A stretch of 16,999 bases of DNA from Pseudomonadota bacterium (GCA_023433465.1 JAEZCR010000164.1:1-16999); one strand, 5' to 3'; shown: positions 1-8,020, counted from the first letter of the stretch. The notes: generated by a model from the letters alone, not told the origin. Translations and numbers: made by a program.

Positions 1-78
1 GCGCGATACCCGCTGAGATCCTCGTGGCGCTCCTACCGACCGGACGCGGCGCAGTCTTCCGCCGCGGTGGTCGTGCGG

Positions 79-570
79 ATGTCACCGCGCGGTAACGCGC
101 GCATTCTCGGCCTCGACCCCGGCTCCCTGCGCACCGGCTTCGGCGTGATCGACTGCGATCGCGGCTCGCTGCGCATCGTCGCGCAGGGCTGCATCGCGAC
201 CTCCGGCGGACCCCTGGCCGACCGCCTGCGGACCATCCATTCCCGGGTGGCCGAGCTCATCTCCGAACATCGGCCGCAGCAGGTCGCCATCGAGCGCGTG
301 TTCCTCGCGAAGAACGCGGACAGCGCGCTCAAGCTGGGGCAGGCCCGCGGCGCGGCGCTCGCGGCCGTACCCGCGACGCTCGGCGTGCACGAGTACGCGC
401 CGCGCGCGATCAAGCTCGCGGTGGTGGGCGTCGGTGGCGCGGAAAAGGCCCAGGTCGCGCATATGGTCCGGCAGTTGTTGCGCGTGGACGCGCGGCTCAC
501 GGCCGACGCCGCGGATGCGCTCGCGGTCGCGATCTGCCACGCGAATTCCAGAGAGCTCGCGTTCGCATGA
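79..570 (+). CDS. ruvC: Holliday junction endodeoxyribonuclease RuvC
   Basis: RuvC is the dimeric endonuclease that makes paired nicks in Holliday junctions delivered by RuvAB during recombinational repair. From the ATG at 79 the protein has 163 residues (family about 170). All four acidic metal-binding residues are visible: Asp13 in LGLDPG, Glu72 in VAIERVFLAKN, and Asp143 and Asp146 in TADAADALAVAICH. Their spacing matches E. coli Asp7, Glu66, Asp138 and Asp141. The start is uncertain. The frame is open to the window edge and a GTG at 67 would add four residues; neither start has a good ribosome-binding site. ATG 79 puts the first beta strand where the family expects it. The stop overlaps the ruvA start by 4 bp. 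A TGA at 14-16 in another frame could end an upstream gene, but too little is present to identify it. Confidence 0.95.
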   Translation: MSPRGNARILGLDPGSLRTGFGVIDCDRGSLRIVAQGCIATSGGPLADRLRTIHSRVAELISEHRPQQVAIERVFLAKNADSALKLGQARGAALAAVPATLGVHEYAPRAIKLAVVGVGGAEKAQVAHMVRQLLRVDARLTADAADALAVAICHANSRELAFA

Positions 571-1172
571 TCGGATTCGTACGGGGCAAGCTCGTCGTCA
601 AGGCGCCGCCGCATCTCACCGTGGACGTGGGCGGCGTCGGATACGACATCGAAGCGCCGATGTCGACGTTCTACACGCTGCCGGCGCTCGGCAGCGAGGT
701 GCGGCTGCTGACTCACCTGGTGGTGCGCGAGGACGCGCACATCCTCTATGGCTTCGGCACGCAGGATGAACGGTCGCTGTTTCGCAGCCTGCTCAAGGTG
801 TCGCAGGTCGGTCCCAAGCTCGCACTCGCGATCCTCTCGGGCGTGAGCGTCGAAGGATTCGGCACCATCGTGAAATTGCAGGATGCCGCCGCGCTTACGC
901 GTATACCGGGCGTCGGCCGCAAGACCGCCGAAAGGCTGCTCGTCGAGATGCGCGACCGCATCGATGCGCTTGCCGAGGGAGTTGCCGGCGCTGCGGCCGC
1001 GAACGGCATGCAGGGCGCCAATGCCGCCGAGGGCGAGGCGTGGACCGCGCTGGTCGCGCTCGGCTACAAGCCCGCCGAAGTCACGCAGATGCTCAAGCCC
1101 TTCGCCGGATCGGGCGGCAGCACCGAGGACCTGATCCGTCGTGCGCTGCAGGGCGCGGTGCGGCCGCAATGA
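567..1172 (+). CDS. ruvA: Holliday junction branch-migration protein RuvA
   Basis: RuvA binds four-way junctions as a tetramer and loads the RuvB motor. The 201-residue length matches the family (E. coli 203). The N-terminal OB-fold begins MIGFVRGKL and continues through VGGVGYDIEAP. The middle carries two helix-hairpin-helix segments, around VSQVGPKLALAILSG and IPGVGRKTAERLLVEM. An Ala/Gly-rich flexible linker (about residues 137-152) leads to the C-terminal domain III that contacts RuvB (EAWTALVALGYKPAEV onward). The ATG lies inside the end of ruvC and the stop overlaps the ruvB start as ATGA, so the three ruv genes are probably translationally coupled. Nothing unusual is seen. Confidence 0.97.
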   Translation: MIGFVRGKLVVKAPPHLTVDVGGVGYDIEAPMSTFYTLPALGSEVRLLTHLVVREDAHILYGFGTQDERSLFRSLLKVSQVGPKLALAILSGVSVEGFGTIVKLQDAAALTRIPGVGRKTAERLLVEMRDRIDALAEGVAGAAAANGMQGANAAEGEAWTALVALGYKPAEVTQMLKPFAGSGGSTEDLIRRALQGAVRPQ

Positions 1173-2212
1173 GTGGCGCGGATCGCATCGTGGAAGCGGG
1201 GGCGTCGCGCGAGGACGAGGCCGTCGATCGCGCGATCCGGCCGAAGAAGCTCGCGGACTACGTCGGCCAGGAGCAGGTCAAGGCGCAGCTCGAGATCTTC
1301 GTGCAGGCCGCGGTGAAGCGCGGCGAGGCGCTCGATCATGCGCTCATCTTCGGACCTCCCGGACTCGGCAAGACGACGCTCGCGAACATCCTGGCCGCCG
1401 AGCTCGGCGTGAACCTGCGCCAGACGTCTGGTCCCGTGCTCGAACGGCCGGGTGATCTGGCGGCGTTGCTCACGAACCTGCAGCCGCGCGACGTCCTGTT
1501 CATCGACGAGATCCATCGGCTCGCGCCGGTGGTCGAGGAGGTCCTGTATCCCGCGATGGAGGACTTCCAGCTCGACATCATGATCGGCGAGGGTCCTGCC
1601 GCGCGCTCGATCAAACTATCGCTGCAGCCGTTCACGCTGATCGGCGCGACGACGCGCGCGGGGTTGCTGACCTCGCCGCTGCGCGATCGCTTCGGCATCG
1701 TGCAACGCCTGGAGTTCTACACGGTGGGTGAGCTGGAACGCATCGTGACCCGCTCGGCCGGAATTCTCGGCGTGCCGATCGATCCCGAGGGCGCGGGCCG
1801 CATCGCCCAGCGCTCGCGCGGCACGCCGCGCATCGCGAACCGCCTGCTGCGACGGGTGCGCGACTATGCCGAGGTGAAGGCGAATGGCCGCATCGACGAA
1901 GTGGTCGCGCGTGGCGCGCTCGACCTGCTCGAGGTCGATCCGCAGGGTTTCGACGCGCTCGACCGCAAACTGCTGTCGACGATCATCGAGAAGTTCGACG
2001 GCGGTCCCGTCGGCATCGAGAGCCTGGCCGCGGCGATCGGCGAGGAGCGCGGCACGCTGGAAGACGTCATCGAACCGTTCCTGATCCAGCAGGGATTCCT
2101 GATGCGCACCGCCCGCGGCCGCATCGCGACGCGTAATGCCTACCTGCATTTCGGGCTCAAGGCGCCCGAACGGGCGTCCACCAACCTGCCGCTGTTCGAG
2201 GCCGAGCGGTGA
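1169..2212 (+). CDS. ruvB: Holliday junction DNA helicase RuvB
   Basis: RuvB is the hexameric AAA+ ATPase that pumps DNA through the RuvA-bound junction. The protein has 347 residues, as expected. Motifs in order are the N-terminal AIRPKKLADYVGQ, Walker A GPPGLGKT (residues 62-69), Walker B FIDEIHRL, sensor 1 in LIGATTRAG, the arginine finger in SPLRDRFGI, and the sensor 2 segment RSRGTPRIANRLLRR. A C-terminal winged-helix domain ends in ARGRIATRNAYLHFG. The ATG at 1169 is chosen because it overlaps the ruvA stop and gives the family N-terminus; the same frame is open further upstream only as an artefact inside ruvA. The stop overlaps the GTG of ybgC by four bases (GTGA). Confidence 0.97.
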   Translation: MSGADRIVEAGASREDEAVDRAIRPKKLADYVGQEQVKAQLEIFVQAAVKRGEALDHALIFGPPGLGKTTLANILAAELGVNLRQTSGPVLERPGDLAALLTNLQPRDVLFIDEIHRLAPVVEEVLYPAMEDFQLDIMIGEGPAARSIKLSLQPFTLIGATTRAGLLTSPLRDRFGIVQRLEFYTVGELERIVTRSAGILGVPIDPEGAGRIAQRSRGTPRIANRLLRRVRDYAEVKANGRIDEVVARGALDLLEVDPQGFDALDRKLLSTIIEKFDGGPVGIESLAAAIGEERGTLEDVIEPFLIQQGFLMRTARGRIATRNAYLHFGLKAPERASTNLPLFEAER

Positions 2213-2610
2213 CGGGCGCGTTCACGTGGCGGGCACGCGTCTACTGGGAGGACACCGACGGGGGCGGGGTGGTGTACTACGCTAACTACCTCAAGTTCAT
2301 GGAGCGCGCCCGCACCGAGTGGCTGCGCTCGCTCGGCCACTCGCAGAACGAGCTCGCCGCGGAACATGGCTACGTGTTCGCGGTGGTCGAGGCCCACGTG
2401 AACTATCGCAGGCCCGCGAGACTCGATGACGAGCTGCTCATAAGTTGCGAGCCCGTCCCGGAAGGGCGCGCGTCGATCCGATTCAAGCAGACCGTCCGCA
2501 GGTCGGGCACCGACCAGGTGCTGGCCGAGGGCGAGGTGCGCGTGGCGTGCGTGGATGCCGCCACGTTCCGTCCCCGGCCGCTGCCGGATTTCATCAGACC
2601 AGATTCGTAA
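2209..2610 (+). CDS. ybgC: Tol-Pal-associated acyl-CoA thioesterase YbgC
   Basis: This is a small hotdog-fold acyl-CoA thioesterase, usually the first gene of the tol-pal cluster. The 133-residue protein carries the signature WEDTDGGGVVYYANYLKFME, in which Asp17 corresponds to the catalytic Asp of YbgC enzymes, followed by RARTEWLRSLG. The E. coli family pattern VVYHASY is VVYYANY here, a common variant. The chosen start is a GTG whose second and third bases begin the ruvB stop, so initiation is likely coupled to ruvB termination. The enzyme hydrolyses short-chain or hydroxylated acyl-CoAs in characterised relatives and associates with phospholipid-synthesis enzymes; its role in Tol function is not settled. 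The coupling suggests ruv and tol genes share transcripts in this organism. Confidence 0.93.
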   Translation: MTGAFTWRARVYWEDTDGGGVVYYANYLKFMERARTEWLRSLGHSQNELAAEHGYVFAVVEAHVNYRRPARLDDELLISCEPVPEGRASIRFKQTVRRSGTDQVLAEGEVRVACVDAATFRPRPLPDFIRPDS

Positions 2611-2619
2611 GGGCTCGTA

Positions 2620-3288
2620 ATGGACAATGAACTATCCATCGTAAAGCTGGTGCTCAACGCGAGCCCGGTGGTGCAGGCCGTGATGGGCCTGCTGCTGCTC
2701 GCCTCGCTCGTGTCCTGGGCCATCATTTTTCGCAAGCGCTCGCTGATATCCCGCGCGCAGTCCGAAGCTGAAAGCTTCGAGAACAGCTTCTGGAAGGGCG
2801 GGGATCTCACCGCGCTCTATCGCCAGATCGAAGGCCGCGGCGGCGCCACCGGCATGTCGAGCATCTTCGAGTTCGGCTTCCGCGAATTCGCGCGGCTCAA
2901 GCAGGGTGGCATTCCGGCGGACCAGCTGCTCGAAGGCGCGCGCCGCGCGATGCGCGTCGGGCAGCTCAAGGAGATCGAACGACTCGAGGAGAGCCTTTCG
3001 AATCTCGCGACCATCGGCTCGACCAGTCCGTACGTCGGATTGTTCGGCACGGTGTGGGGCATCATGAGCGCGTTCGTCGCTCTGGGCGGCGTGCAGCAGG
3101 CGACGATCGCGATGGTCGCGCCCGGCATCGCCGAGGCCTTGATCGCGACCGCCATCGGCCTTTTTGCCGCGATCCCCGCGGTGATCACCTACAACCGTTA
3201 TGCCGACCAGGTGAGCCGCCTCGAGCTGCGTTACGACGCGTTCATGGAAGAGTTCTCCACCATCCTGCAGCGGTACGCGGGAAAGTGA
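2620..3288 (+). CDS. tolQ: Tol-Pal system proton channel subunit TolQ
   Basis: TolQ is the inner-membrane MotA/ExbB-family subunit that forms the proton channel with TolR and powers TolA. It has 222 residues. The first membrane segment is at about residues 17-37 (VVQAVMGLLLLASLVSWAII). A large cytoplasmic loop follows, then two further segments at about 133-157 (SPYVGLFGTVWGIMSAF) and 165-190 (APGIAEALIATAIGLFAAIP). The GLFGTVWGIM and AEALIATAIGL motifs are the family hallmarks. AAGGG sits 7 nt upstream of the ATG. It starts 10 bp after the ybgC stop, with tolR 7 bp downstream, consistent with one operon. Confidence 0.97.
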   Translation: MDNELSIVKLVLNASPVVQAVMGLLLLASLVSWAIIFRKRSLISRAQSEAESFENSFWKGGDLTALYRQIEGRGGATGMSSIFEFGFREFARLKQGGIPADQLLEGARRAMRVGQLKEIERLEESLSNLATIGSTSPYVGLFGTVWGIMSAFVALGGVQQATIAMVAPGIAEALIATAIGLFAAIPAVITYNRYADQVSRLELRYDAFMEEFSTILQRYAGK

Positions 3289-3295
3289 GGGCGAC

Positions 3296-3751
3296 ATGGC
3301 ATCTGTGAATCAAACTACCCGCCGCCGGCGTCTCATGGGCGAGATCAACGTCGTACCGTACATCGACGTGATGCTGGTGCTGCTGATCATCTTCATGATC
3401 ACCGCGCCGCTGCTCGCCGAGGGCGTCAAGGTCGAATTGCCCAAGGCGGGTGCGCAACAGATCCCGCCGGAGATGCTCAAGGATTCCAAGCCCATCGTGC
3501 TCACCATCAACGAGCGCGGGCAGTTATTCCTCAACTACAACAAACCCGAGGATGAACCCATCGATGCGGCCAAGGTCGAAGCCCAGGCCGCCGCCGTGCT
3601 GCGCCGTGCTCCGGAAACGACGGTGCTCGTGCGTGGTGATTACCGGGTGGCCTATGGAGAAGTCGTATCCGCCATGACCATTCTGCAGCGTGCCGGCGCC
3701 AGCAAAGTCGGGTTCATCACTCAGCCGCCGGAAAAGCTCCGGAATCGTTAG
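3296..3751 (+). CDS. tolR: Tol-Pal system protein TolR
   Basis: TolR is the ExbD-family partner of TolQ, with a short cytoplasmic tail, one transmembrane helix and a periplasmic domain that can contact peptidoglycan. The 151-residue protein has the helix at about residues 21-41. It opens with INVVPYIDVMLVLLIIFM, whose Asp is the proton-conducting residue of the family. The periplasmic part has the ExbD/TolR fold pattern, including the C-terminal VLVRGDYRVAYGEVVSAMTIL. A GAGGG ribosome-binding site precedes the ATG. The gene lies between tolQ and tolA with only short gaps. Confidence 0.97.
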   Translation: MASVNQTTRRRRLMGEINVVPYIDVMLVLLIIFMITAPLLAEGVKVELPKAGAQQIPPEMLKDSKPIVLTINERGQLFLNYNKPEDEPIDAAKVEAQAAAVLRRAPETTVLVRGDYRVAYGEVVSAMTILQRAGASKVGFITQPPEKLRNR

Positions 3752-3765
3752 GTCGCTGACCAGCG

Positions 3766-4707
3766 ATGCCGCCGCAGAAACCTCGGAAAACCGGACGGGC
3801 GCGCGCGATCGCGCTGTCGGTGCTGCTGCATTCGGCGATCGTGGTCGCGGCGGTGTATGGCTGGTTCACCTGGAAGCACGAACCGCCGCCGCCCGAGACC
3901 CTGGCGGTCGAAGGCTCGGTGGTCGACGAGGGGGCGTTGAACCTGAAGCCGATCCCGGACGCGCCGCCGGAGCCCGTAGCTGAACCCATTCCCGAGCCCG
4001 TGCCCGAACCGGTGCCGGAGCCCGAGCCGACGCCGGTGGAACCGGAGACGCCGCCCGAACCGGATCCGGCGGAGCTGGAACGGCAGAAGCAGGAAGAACA
4101 GGAGCGCCTCGAAGCGCAGCAGCGCCTCGAAGCGCAGCAGCGCGAGCAGGAACGCCTCGAAGCCGAGAAGCAGGAACAGCAGCGACTCGAGGCCGAGAAG
4201 AAGGAAACCGAACGGCTCGAGGCCGAGAAGCAGGCCGCCGCGAAAGCGGCCGCGGAAAAGGCAGCCGCCGAAAAGGCCGCGGCGGAAAAAAAGGCGCTCG
4301 AGAAGAAACGCGCGGAAGAGGCCGCGGCGGCGAAAAAGGCCGCCGAGGAAAAGGCGCGGCTCGCGCGTGAAGCTGAACTTCGTCGCAGCCTCGAGGCCGA
4401 AGAGCGCAGGAACGCGATGCGCAACAGCCCGCAGGCCGCGAGCTGGCACGCCCAGATCATCGCGCGCATCACTCGCGCATGGATTCGTCCGCCCTCGGCA
4501 AGAGCGGGCATCGAGTGTAAGGTTGCGGTTTCGCAGGTTCCGGGCGGAGACGTGACCTCCGTCCGGGTGCTGAGTTGCAGCATCCCGGACCCGGCGCTGC
4601 GCGAGTCGGTCGAAGCCGCGGTGTATCGCGCGTCGCCGTTGCCGCCGCCGCCGGACCCGGCATTGTTCGAGCGCAACCTGGAGCTGACATTTGCCCCGCA
4701 AGACTGA
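3766..4707 (+). CDS. tolA: Tol-Pal system energy-transducing protein TolA
   Basis: TolA spans the periplasm, linking TolQR in the inner membrane to TolB/Pal at the outer membrane. The 313-residue protein has the standard three domains. The membrane anchor is at about 9-28 (IALSVLLHSAIVVAAVYGWF). A Pro/Glu-rich segment at about 60-105, made of repeated PEPV/PEP units, leads into a long charged Ala/Glu/Lys/Arg helix at about 105-220. A C-terminal globular domain (about 228-313) has two cysteines, in GIECKVAVSQVPGG and VRVLSCS, matching the disulfide pair of TolA domain III. The helix contains a five-fold RLEA repeat that is partly duplicated at DNA level. The extreme composition creates long open frames on the other strand that I regard as non-coding. 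Confidence 0.95.
   Translation: MPPQKPRKTGRARAIALSVLLHSAIVVAAVYGWFTWKHEPPPPETLAVEGSVVDEGALNLKPIPDAPPEPVAEPIPEPVPEPVPEPEPTPVEPETPPEPDPAELERQKQEEQERLEAQQRLEAQQREQERLEAEKQEQQRLEAEKKETERLEAEKQAAAKAAAEKAAAEKAAAEKKALEKKRAEEAAAAKKAAEEKARLAREAELRRSLEAEERRNAMRNSPQAASWHAQIIARITRAWIRPPSARAGIECKVAVSQVPGGDVTSVRVLSCSIPDPALRESVEAAVYRASPLPPPPDPALFERNLELTFAPQD
4105..4230 (+). repeat. Tandem RLEA-type coding repeats in tolA
   Basis: Two perfect 18-bp units (4105-4122 and 4123-4140) encode RLEAQQ twice. They are followed by diverged copies encoding RLEAEKQEQQ, RLEAEKKETE and RLEAEK up to 4230. The repeats lie in the long helical domain. The perfect pair indicates a recent tandem duplication or slippage product. 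Such repeats can vary in number between strains and alter the reach of TolA. Confidence 0.8.
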
Positions 4708-4711
4708 ACGC

Positions 4712-6019
4712 ATGAAAAACCTCGCTACCTACGTACTGCTCGCCACGCTGGCGTGCGCGAATTCCGCGTACGCACAGCTCAGGCTCACCATCACGCAGGG
4801 CGTCACCGATCCGATCCCGATCGCCGTCGTGCCGTTCGCGCGCGCGGTGCCCGCGGATGGCGGCGTCGACGTCGCCGCGATCGTGCAGCGCGACCTCGAG
4901 AGCAGTGGCCGGTTCAAGGGCATGCCGCGCTCCGACATGCTCACCACGCCGACCACCGCCGCCGAGGTCGACGTCGCGGGCTGGAAACAGCAGCGCAACG
5001 ATTACGTCGTGGTCGGCCGGCTGACGGCGCTGTCGAACGGCGACATCGCGATCGACGCCGAGCTCGTCAACGTGCTGACCGGGCAGCGGCTGCTCGGACA
5101 GAAATGGACCGTGAAGCCGAGCAACCTGCGCAACGGCGCGCACCGCGTCGCGGACGCGGTGTATGAAAAGATCCTCGGCGTGCGCGGCGCATTCGCGACA
5201 CGCATCGCCTACGTGTCGGTCGACGGGAAGGCGCCCAATCAGAAATACCAGCTCATCGTCGCGGACGCGGATGGCGAGAATCCGCGCGTCGTGCTGAATT
5301 CGCAGTATCCGCTCATGTCGCCGGCCTGGTCGGCGGACGGCAAGATGCTCGCGTACGTGTCGTTCGAGCGGCGGGTATCCGCGGTGTTCGTGCAGGAAGT
5401 GGCCACCGGGAAGCGCAGCATGGTGTCCGCGCGCGCCGGCATCAATGGCGCTCCGGCCTGGTCGCCGGACGGCAAGAAGCTCGCGCTGACCCTGTCGGGC
5501 AGCAACGGCAACCTGGATATCTATCTACTCGATCTCACCAACCAGCAGCTCACGCGGCTCACGGATGATGCCGGCATCGACACCGAGGCGGTGTTCTCGC
5601 CGGACGGATCGAGTCTCTTCTTCACGTCGGACCGGTCGGGGAATCCGCAGGTCTATCGGTTGAACCTCGGCGGGACATCGGGCTCGGAGCGTCCGCGCCG
5701 CGTCACGTTCACGGGCTCTTACAACGCGCGGCCGCGCATTTCGCCGGACGGAAAACAGCTCGCGGTGCTGACGCTCGACCAGGGCGCGTACCGCATCGGC
5801 ATCCAGGACCTTGCGTCGGGCACGCTGCAGATCCTCACGCAGGGTCGCCAGGACGAGAGCCCGAGCTTCGCGCCGAACGGCGCCATGCTGATCCTCGGCG
5901 GGCGCGATCGCGGAAAGGGCGTGTTGCAGACGATTTCCATCGATGGCCAGACCTCATCGAGGTTGCAGGCCGACGCGGGCGAAGTGCGCGAGCCGGTCTG
6001 GGGACCGTTCCTGCCCTGA
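4712..6019 (+). CDS. tolB: Tol-Pal system periplasmic protein TolB
   Basis: TolB is the periplasmic beta-propeller protein that binds Pal and TolA. The 435-residue precursor begins with signal peptide MKNLATYVLLATLACANSAYA, with predicted type I cleavage before QLRLT. Residues of the N-terminal domain (PIPIAVVPFA onward) precede a six-bladed propeller. Repeated blade motifs are visible as SADGKMLAYVS, SPDGKKLALT, SPDGSSLFFTSDRSG, SPDGKQLAV and APNGAMLILGG. The cysteine in the signal peptide (TLAC) does not fit a good lipobox. ATG 4712 is preferred over the in-frame TTG at 4691, because it places the signal peptide correctly and lies 4 bp after the tolA stop. Confidence 0.97.
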   Translation: MKNLATYVLLATLACANSAYAQLRLTITQGVTDPIPIAVVPFARAVPADGGVDVAAIVQRDLESSGRFKGMPRSDMLTTPTTAAEVDVAGWKQQRNDYVVVGRLTALSNGDIAIDAELVNVLTGQRLLGQKWTVKPSNLRNGAHRVADAVYEKILGVRGAFATRIAYVSVDGKAPNQKYQLIVADADGENPRVVLNSQYPLMSPAWSADGKMLAYVSFERRVSAVFVQEVATGKRSMVSARAGINGAPAWSPDGKKLALTLSGSNGNLDIYLLDLTNQQLTRLTDDAGIDTEAVFSPDGSSLFFTSDRSGNPQVYRLNLGGTSGSERPRRVTFTGSYNARPRISPDGKQLAVLTLDQGAYRIGIQDLASGTLQILTQGRQDESPSFAPNGAMLILGGRDRGKGVLQTISIDGQTSSRLQADAGEVREPVWGPFLP

Positions 6020-6079
6020 AGCCCGTGAGCAGCTCACCATCAACGTTTTCATCAAGAAGGCATATCCAGGAATAAAGGC

Positions 6080-6598
6080 ATGCAAATGAAAAATCTCGCT
6101 ACCGCCACCGCACTCGTCGCCTCGCTGCTGATGTTCGCGGCCTGCGGAACCAAGCCGGAAACGACGCCGGAACCGCCGCCGCAGCAGCAGAGCACCGCGT
6201 ACACCAGCGGAGTCTATGACGCCGGCGCCGGCGTCCAGGATGCCGAGGGTCCCTCCGGCGAGCTGCTCTCCAAGCGCATCATCTACTTCGATTTCGATCG
6301 CGCCGACATCCGCGCGGATTCGCAGTCGGTGGTCGCCGCGCATGCGCGCTACCTCGCGTCGAACCCGACGCAGAAGGTGCGGCTCGAGGGGCACGCGGAC
6401 GAGAGAGGCTCACGCGAGTACAACATCGGTCTCGGCGAACGCCGCGGACAGGCCGTCCGGCGCGCGCTGCTGCTGCAGGGCGTCTCCGAGGTCCAGTTGT
6501 CCACGGTGAGTTACGGCGAGGAGCGCCCGGCCGCCGCGGGCAGCGACGAGCAGGCGTACGCGCTGAACCGTCGCGTGGAAATCATCTACGTCAGATAG
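6080..6598 (+). CDS. pal: Peptidoglycan-associated lipoprotein Pal
   Basis: Pal is an outer-membrane lipoprotein that holds peptidoglycan through an OmpA-like domain and cycles between TolB-bound and peptidoglycan-bound states. The 172-residue precursor has a lipoprotein signal ending in LLMFAAC (lipidated Cys at about residue 22), then a Pro/Gln-rich tether. The OmpA-like domain starts at about residue 73 (IIYFDFDRADI) and contains the peptidoglycan-binding signature RLEGHADERGSREYNIGLGE, ending NRRVEIIYVR. ATG 6080 (MQM) is used; ATG 6086 two codons later is equally plausible and has AAGG at better spacing. A 60-bp gap after tolB includes the short dyad GTGAG-CAG-CTCAC at 6025-6037, which might allow separate control of pal. 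Confidence 0.97.
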   Translation: MQMKNLATATALVASLLMFAACGTKPETTPEPPPQQQSTAYTSGVYDAGAGVQDAEGPSGELLSKRIIYFDFDRADIRADSQSVVAAHARYLASNPTQKVRLEGHADERGSREYNIGLGERRGQAVRRALLLQGVSEVQLSTVSYGEERPAAAGSDEQAYALNRRVEIIYVR

Positions 6599-6606
6599 GT
6601 GCACGG

Positions 6607-7362
6607 ATGACAGCACATCGTCTGCTCGCGATCGTCGCGGGATCCATCCTGGTCGGCTGCGCGGTCGCGCCGGAGGAGGATCCCGTCCAGATCCGCCTGA
6701 ACGACATCGACAACCGCGTGCAGCGCATCGAGCGCGTGCTGACGAACCAGAGCCTGCTCGAGCTCGCGCAGCGCATCGACCGGCTGCAGGCGGATCTGCG
6801 CACGATCCGTGGCGAGGTCGAAATGCTGCAGAACCAGAGCGAGGGCGGCAAGACGCAGACCCGCAACCTCTACGGCGATCTCGATCGGCGCATCGCCGCG
6901 CTCGAGACGCTGGGGGGAGTGGGGGGCGGTTCTTCGCCGGCTCCCTCGGGCGCCGCGCCCGACGCGTCGGGATCGGCGCAAGGCGAACAGGCGGCCTACG
7001 ATGCGGCGTTCAACGCGCTCAAGTCCTCGGACTATCCGAAGGCCATCAGCGGCTTCAAGGGATTCGTCGCGACGTATCCGGACAGCCCGCTCGCGAGCAA
7101 TGCGCAGTACTGGTTAGGCGAGGCGTACTACGTGACGCGCGAGTACCAGAGCGCCATCGCGGCGTTCGAGAAGGTCACCACCGGCTGGCCGGACTCGCGC
7201 AAGGCGCCGGACGCGCTGGTGAAGGTCGGATTCACGCAGGCGGCGCTCGGCCGCAGCGCCGATGCGCGCGCGACGCTCGAAGACGTCGCGCGCCGCTATC
7301 CGGGAACGGAAGCCGCGCAACTCGCCACGGAGCGCTTGAAGCGACTATCCAATGGACGATGA
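6607..7362 (+). CDS. cpoB: Cell division coordinator CpoB (YbgF), predicted lipoprotein form
   Basis: CpoB links the Tol machine to septal peptidoglycan synthesis by PBP1B in E. coli. The 251-residue protein has an N-terminal trimerising coiled coil (about 26-85: IRLNDIDNRVQRIERVL, LAQRIDRLQADL). A Gly/Ser/Pro/Ala linker spans about 100-125, followed by C-terminal TPR repeats from about 130, including SDYPKAISGFKGFVATYPDS, YWLGEAYY and ALVKVGFTQAALG. The N-terminus (MTAHRLLAIVAGSILVGC) ends in a good lipobox, LVGC, with Cys18 followed by Ala. This predicts acylation and outer-membrane retention, unlike the soluble periplasmic E. coli protein. It starts 8 bp after pal and overlaps queE by 11 bp. 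Confidence 0.93.
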   Translation: MTAHRLLAIVAGSILVGCAVAPEEDPVQIRLNDIDNRVQRIERVLTNQSLLELAQRIDRLQADLRTIRGEVEMLQNQSEGGKTQTRNLYGDLDRRIAALETLGGVGGGSSPAPSGAAPDASGSAQGEQAAYDAAFNALKSSDYPKAISGFKGFVATYPDSPLASNAQYWLGEAYYVTREYQSAIAAFEKVTTGWPDSRKAPDALVKVGFTQAALGRSADARATLEDVARRYPGTEAAQLATERLKRLSNGR

Positions 7363-8020
7363 AGCAGGCGGCGCCACCGCGCGCCGCCTGAAGATCACGG
7401 AGATTTTCCATTCGCTGCAGGGGGAGGCCGACACGGTCGGCTTCCCCACCGTTTTCGTGCGGCTCACCGGTTGTCCGTTGCGCTGCCAGTACTGCGACAC
7501 GGCGTATGCGTTTCACGGCGGTGAGTGGCGCACGCTCGAGGAGATCCTCGCGAAGGTCGCGGAATTCTCCACGCGCCACGTGTGTGTCACGGGGGGCGAG
7601 CCGCTCGCGCAGAAGTCCTGCCTGCCACTGCTCACGGCGCTGTGCGATGCCGGTTATCGCGTGTCGATCGAGACCAGCGGTGCGATACCGCTAGGCGGTG
7701 TCGATGCCCGCGTCGTACGCGTCGTCGACGTGAAGACCCCCGCCTCGGGCGAGGAGCGCCGCAATCGTTATGACGAGCTGGCGCTGCTCAGGCCCGAGGA
7801 GCAGATCAAGTTCGTGATCTGCGATCGCGCCGACTACGACTGGAGCCGCGCCATGGTTGCCGAGCTGCGCCTTGCCGATCGCTGCACCGTCCTCTTCAGC
7901 CCCAGCGCCGACCAACTCCCGGCACGCCAGCTCGCCAACTGGATCCTCGAGGACCGCCTGCCGGTCCGCTTCCAGCTCCAACTCCACAAAATCCTCTGGG
8001 GCAACGTCCCCGGGAAATGA
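7352..8020 (+). CDS. queE: 7-carboxy-7-deazaguanine synthase QueE
   Basis: QueE is a radical-SAM enzyme that converts 6-carboxytetrahydropterin to 7-carboxy-7-deazaguanine in the queuosine pathway. The 222-residue protein has the cluster-binding motif CX3CX2C in LTGCPLRCQYCDT (from about residue 43). Just before it is the conserved FHSLQGEADTVGFPTVFVRL, and after it the SAM-binding motif VCVTGGEPL. Family members diverge in the cluster loop; this one has the compact canonical spacing. The ATG lies inside the 3' end of cpoB (11-bp overlap), so expression is probably tied to the tol-pal transcript. queC follows 34 bp later. Confidence 0.95.
   Translation: MDDEAGGATARRLKITEIFHSLQGEADTVGFPTVFVRLTGCPLRCQYCDTAYAFHGGEWRTLEEILAKVAEFSTRHVCVTGGEPLAQKSCLPLLTALCDAGYRVSIETSGAIPLGGVDARVVRVVDVKTPASGEERRNRYDELALLRPEEQIKFVICDRADYDWSRAMVAELRLADRCTVLFSPSADQLPARQLANWILEDRLPVRFQLQLHKILWGNVPGK

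Noticed and set aside
3717..4713. Two long minus-strand open frames (about 320 codons) opposite tolA
   Set aside because: They mirror the Glu/Ala/Lys-rich and Pro/Glu-rich composition of tolA, giving low-complexity Ser/Arg/Phe or Leu/Arg/Phe strings with no domain. TolA itself is certain.
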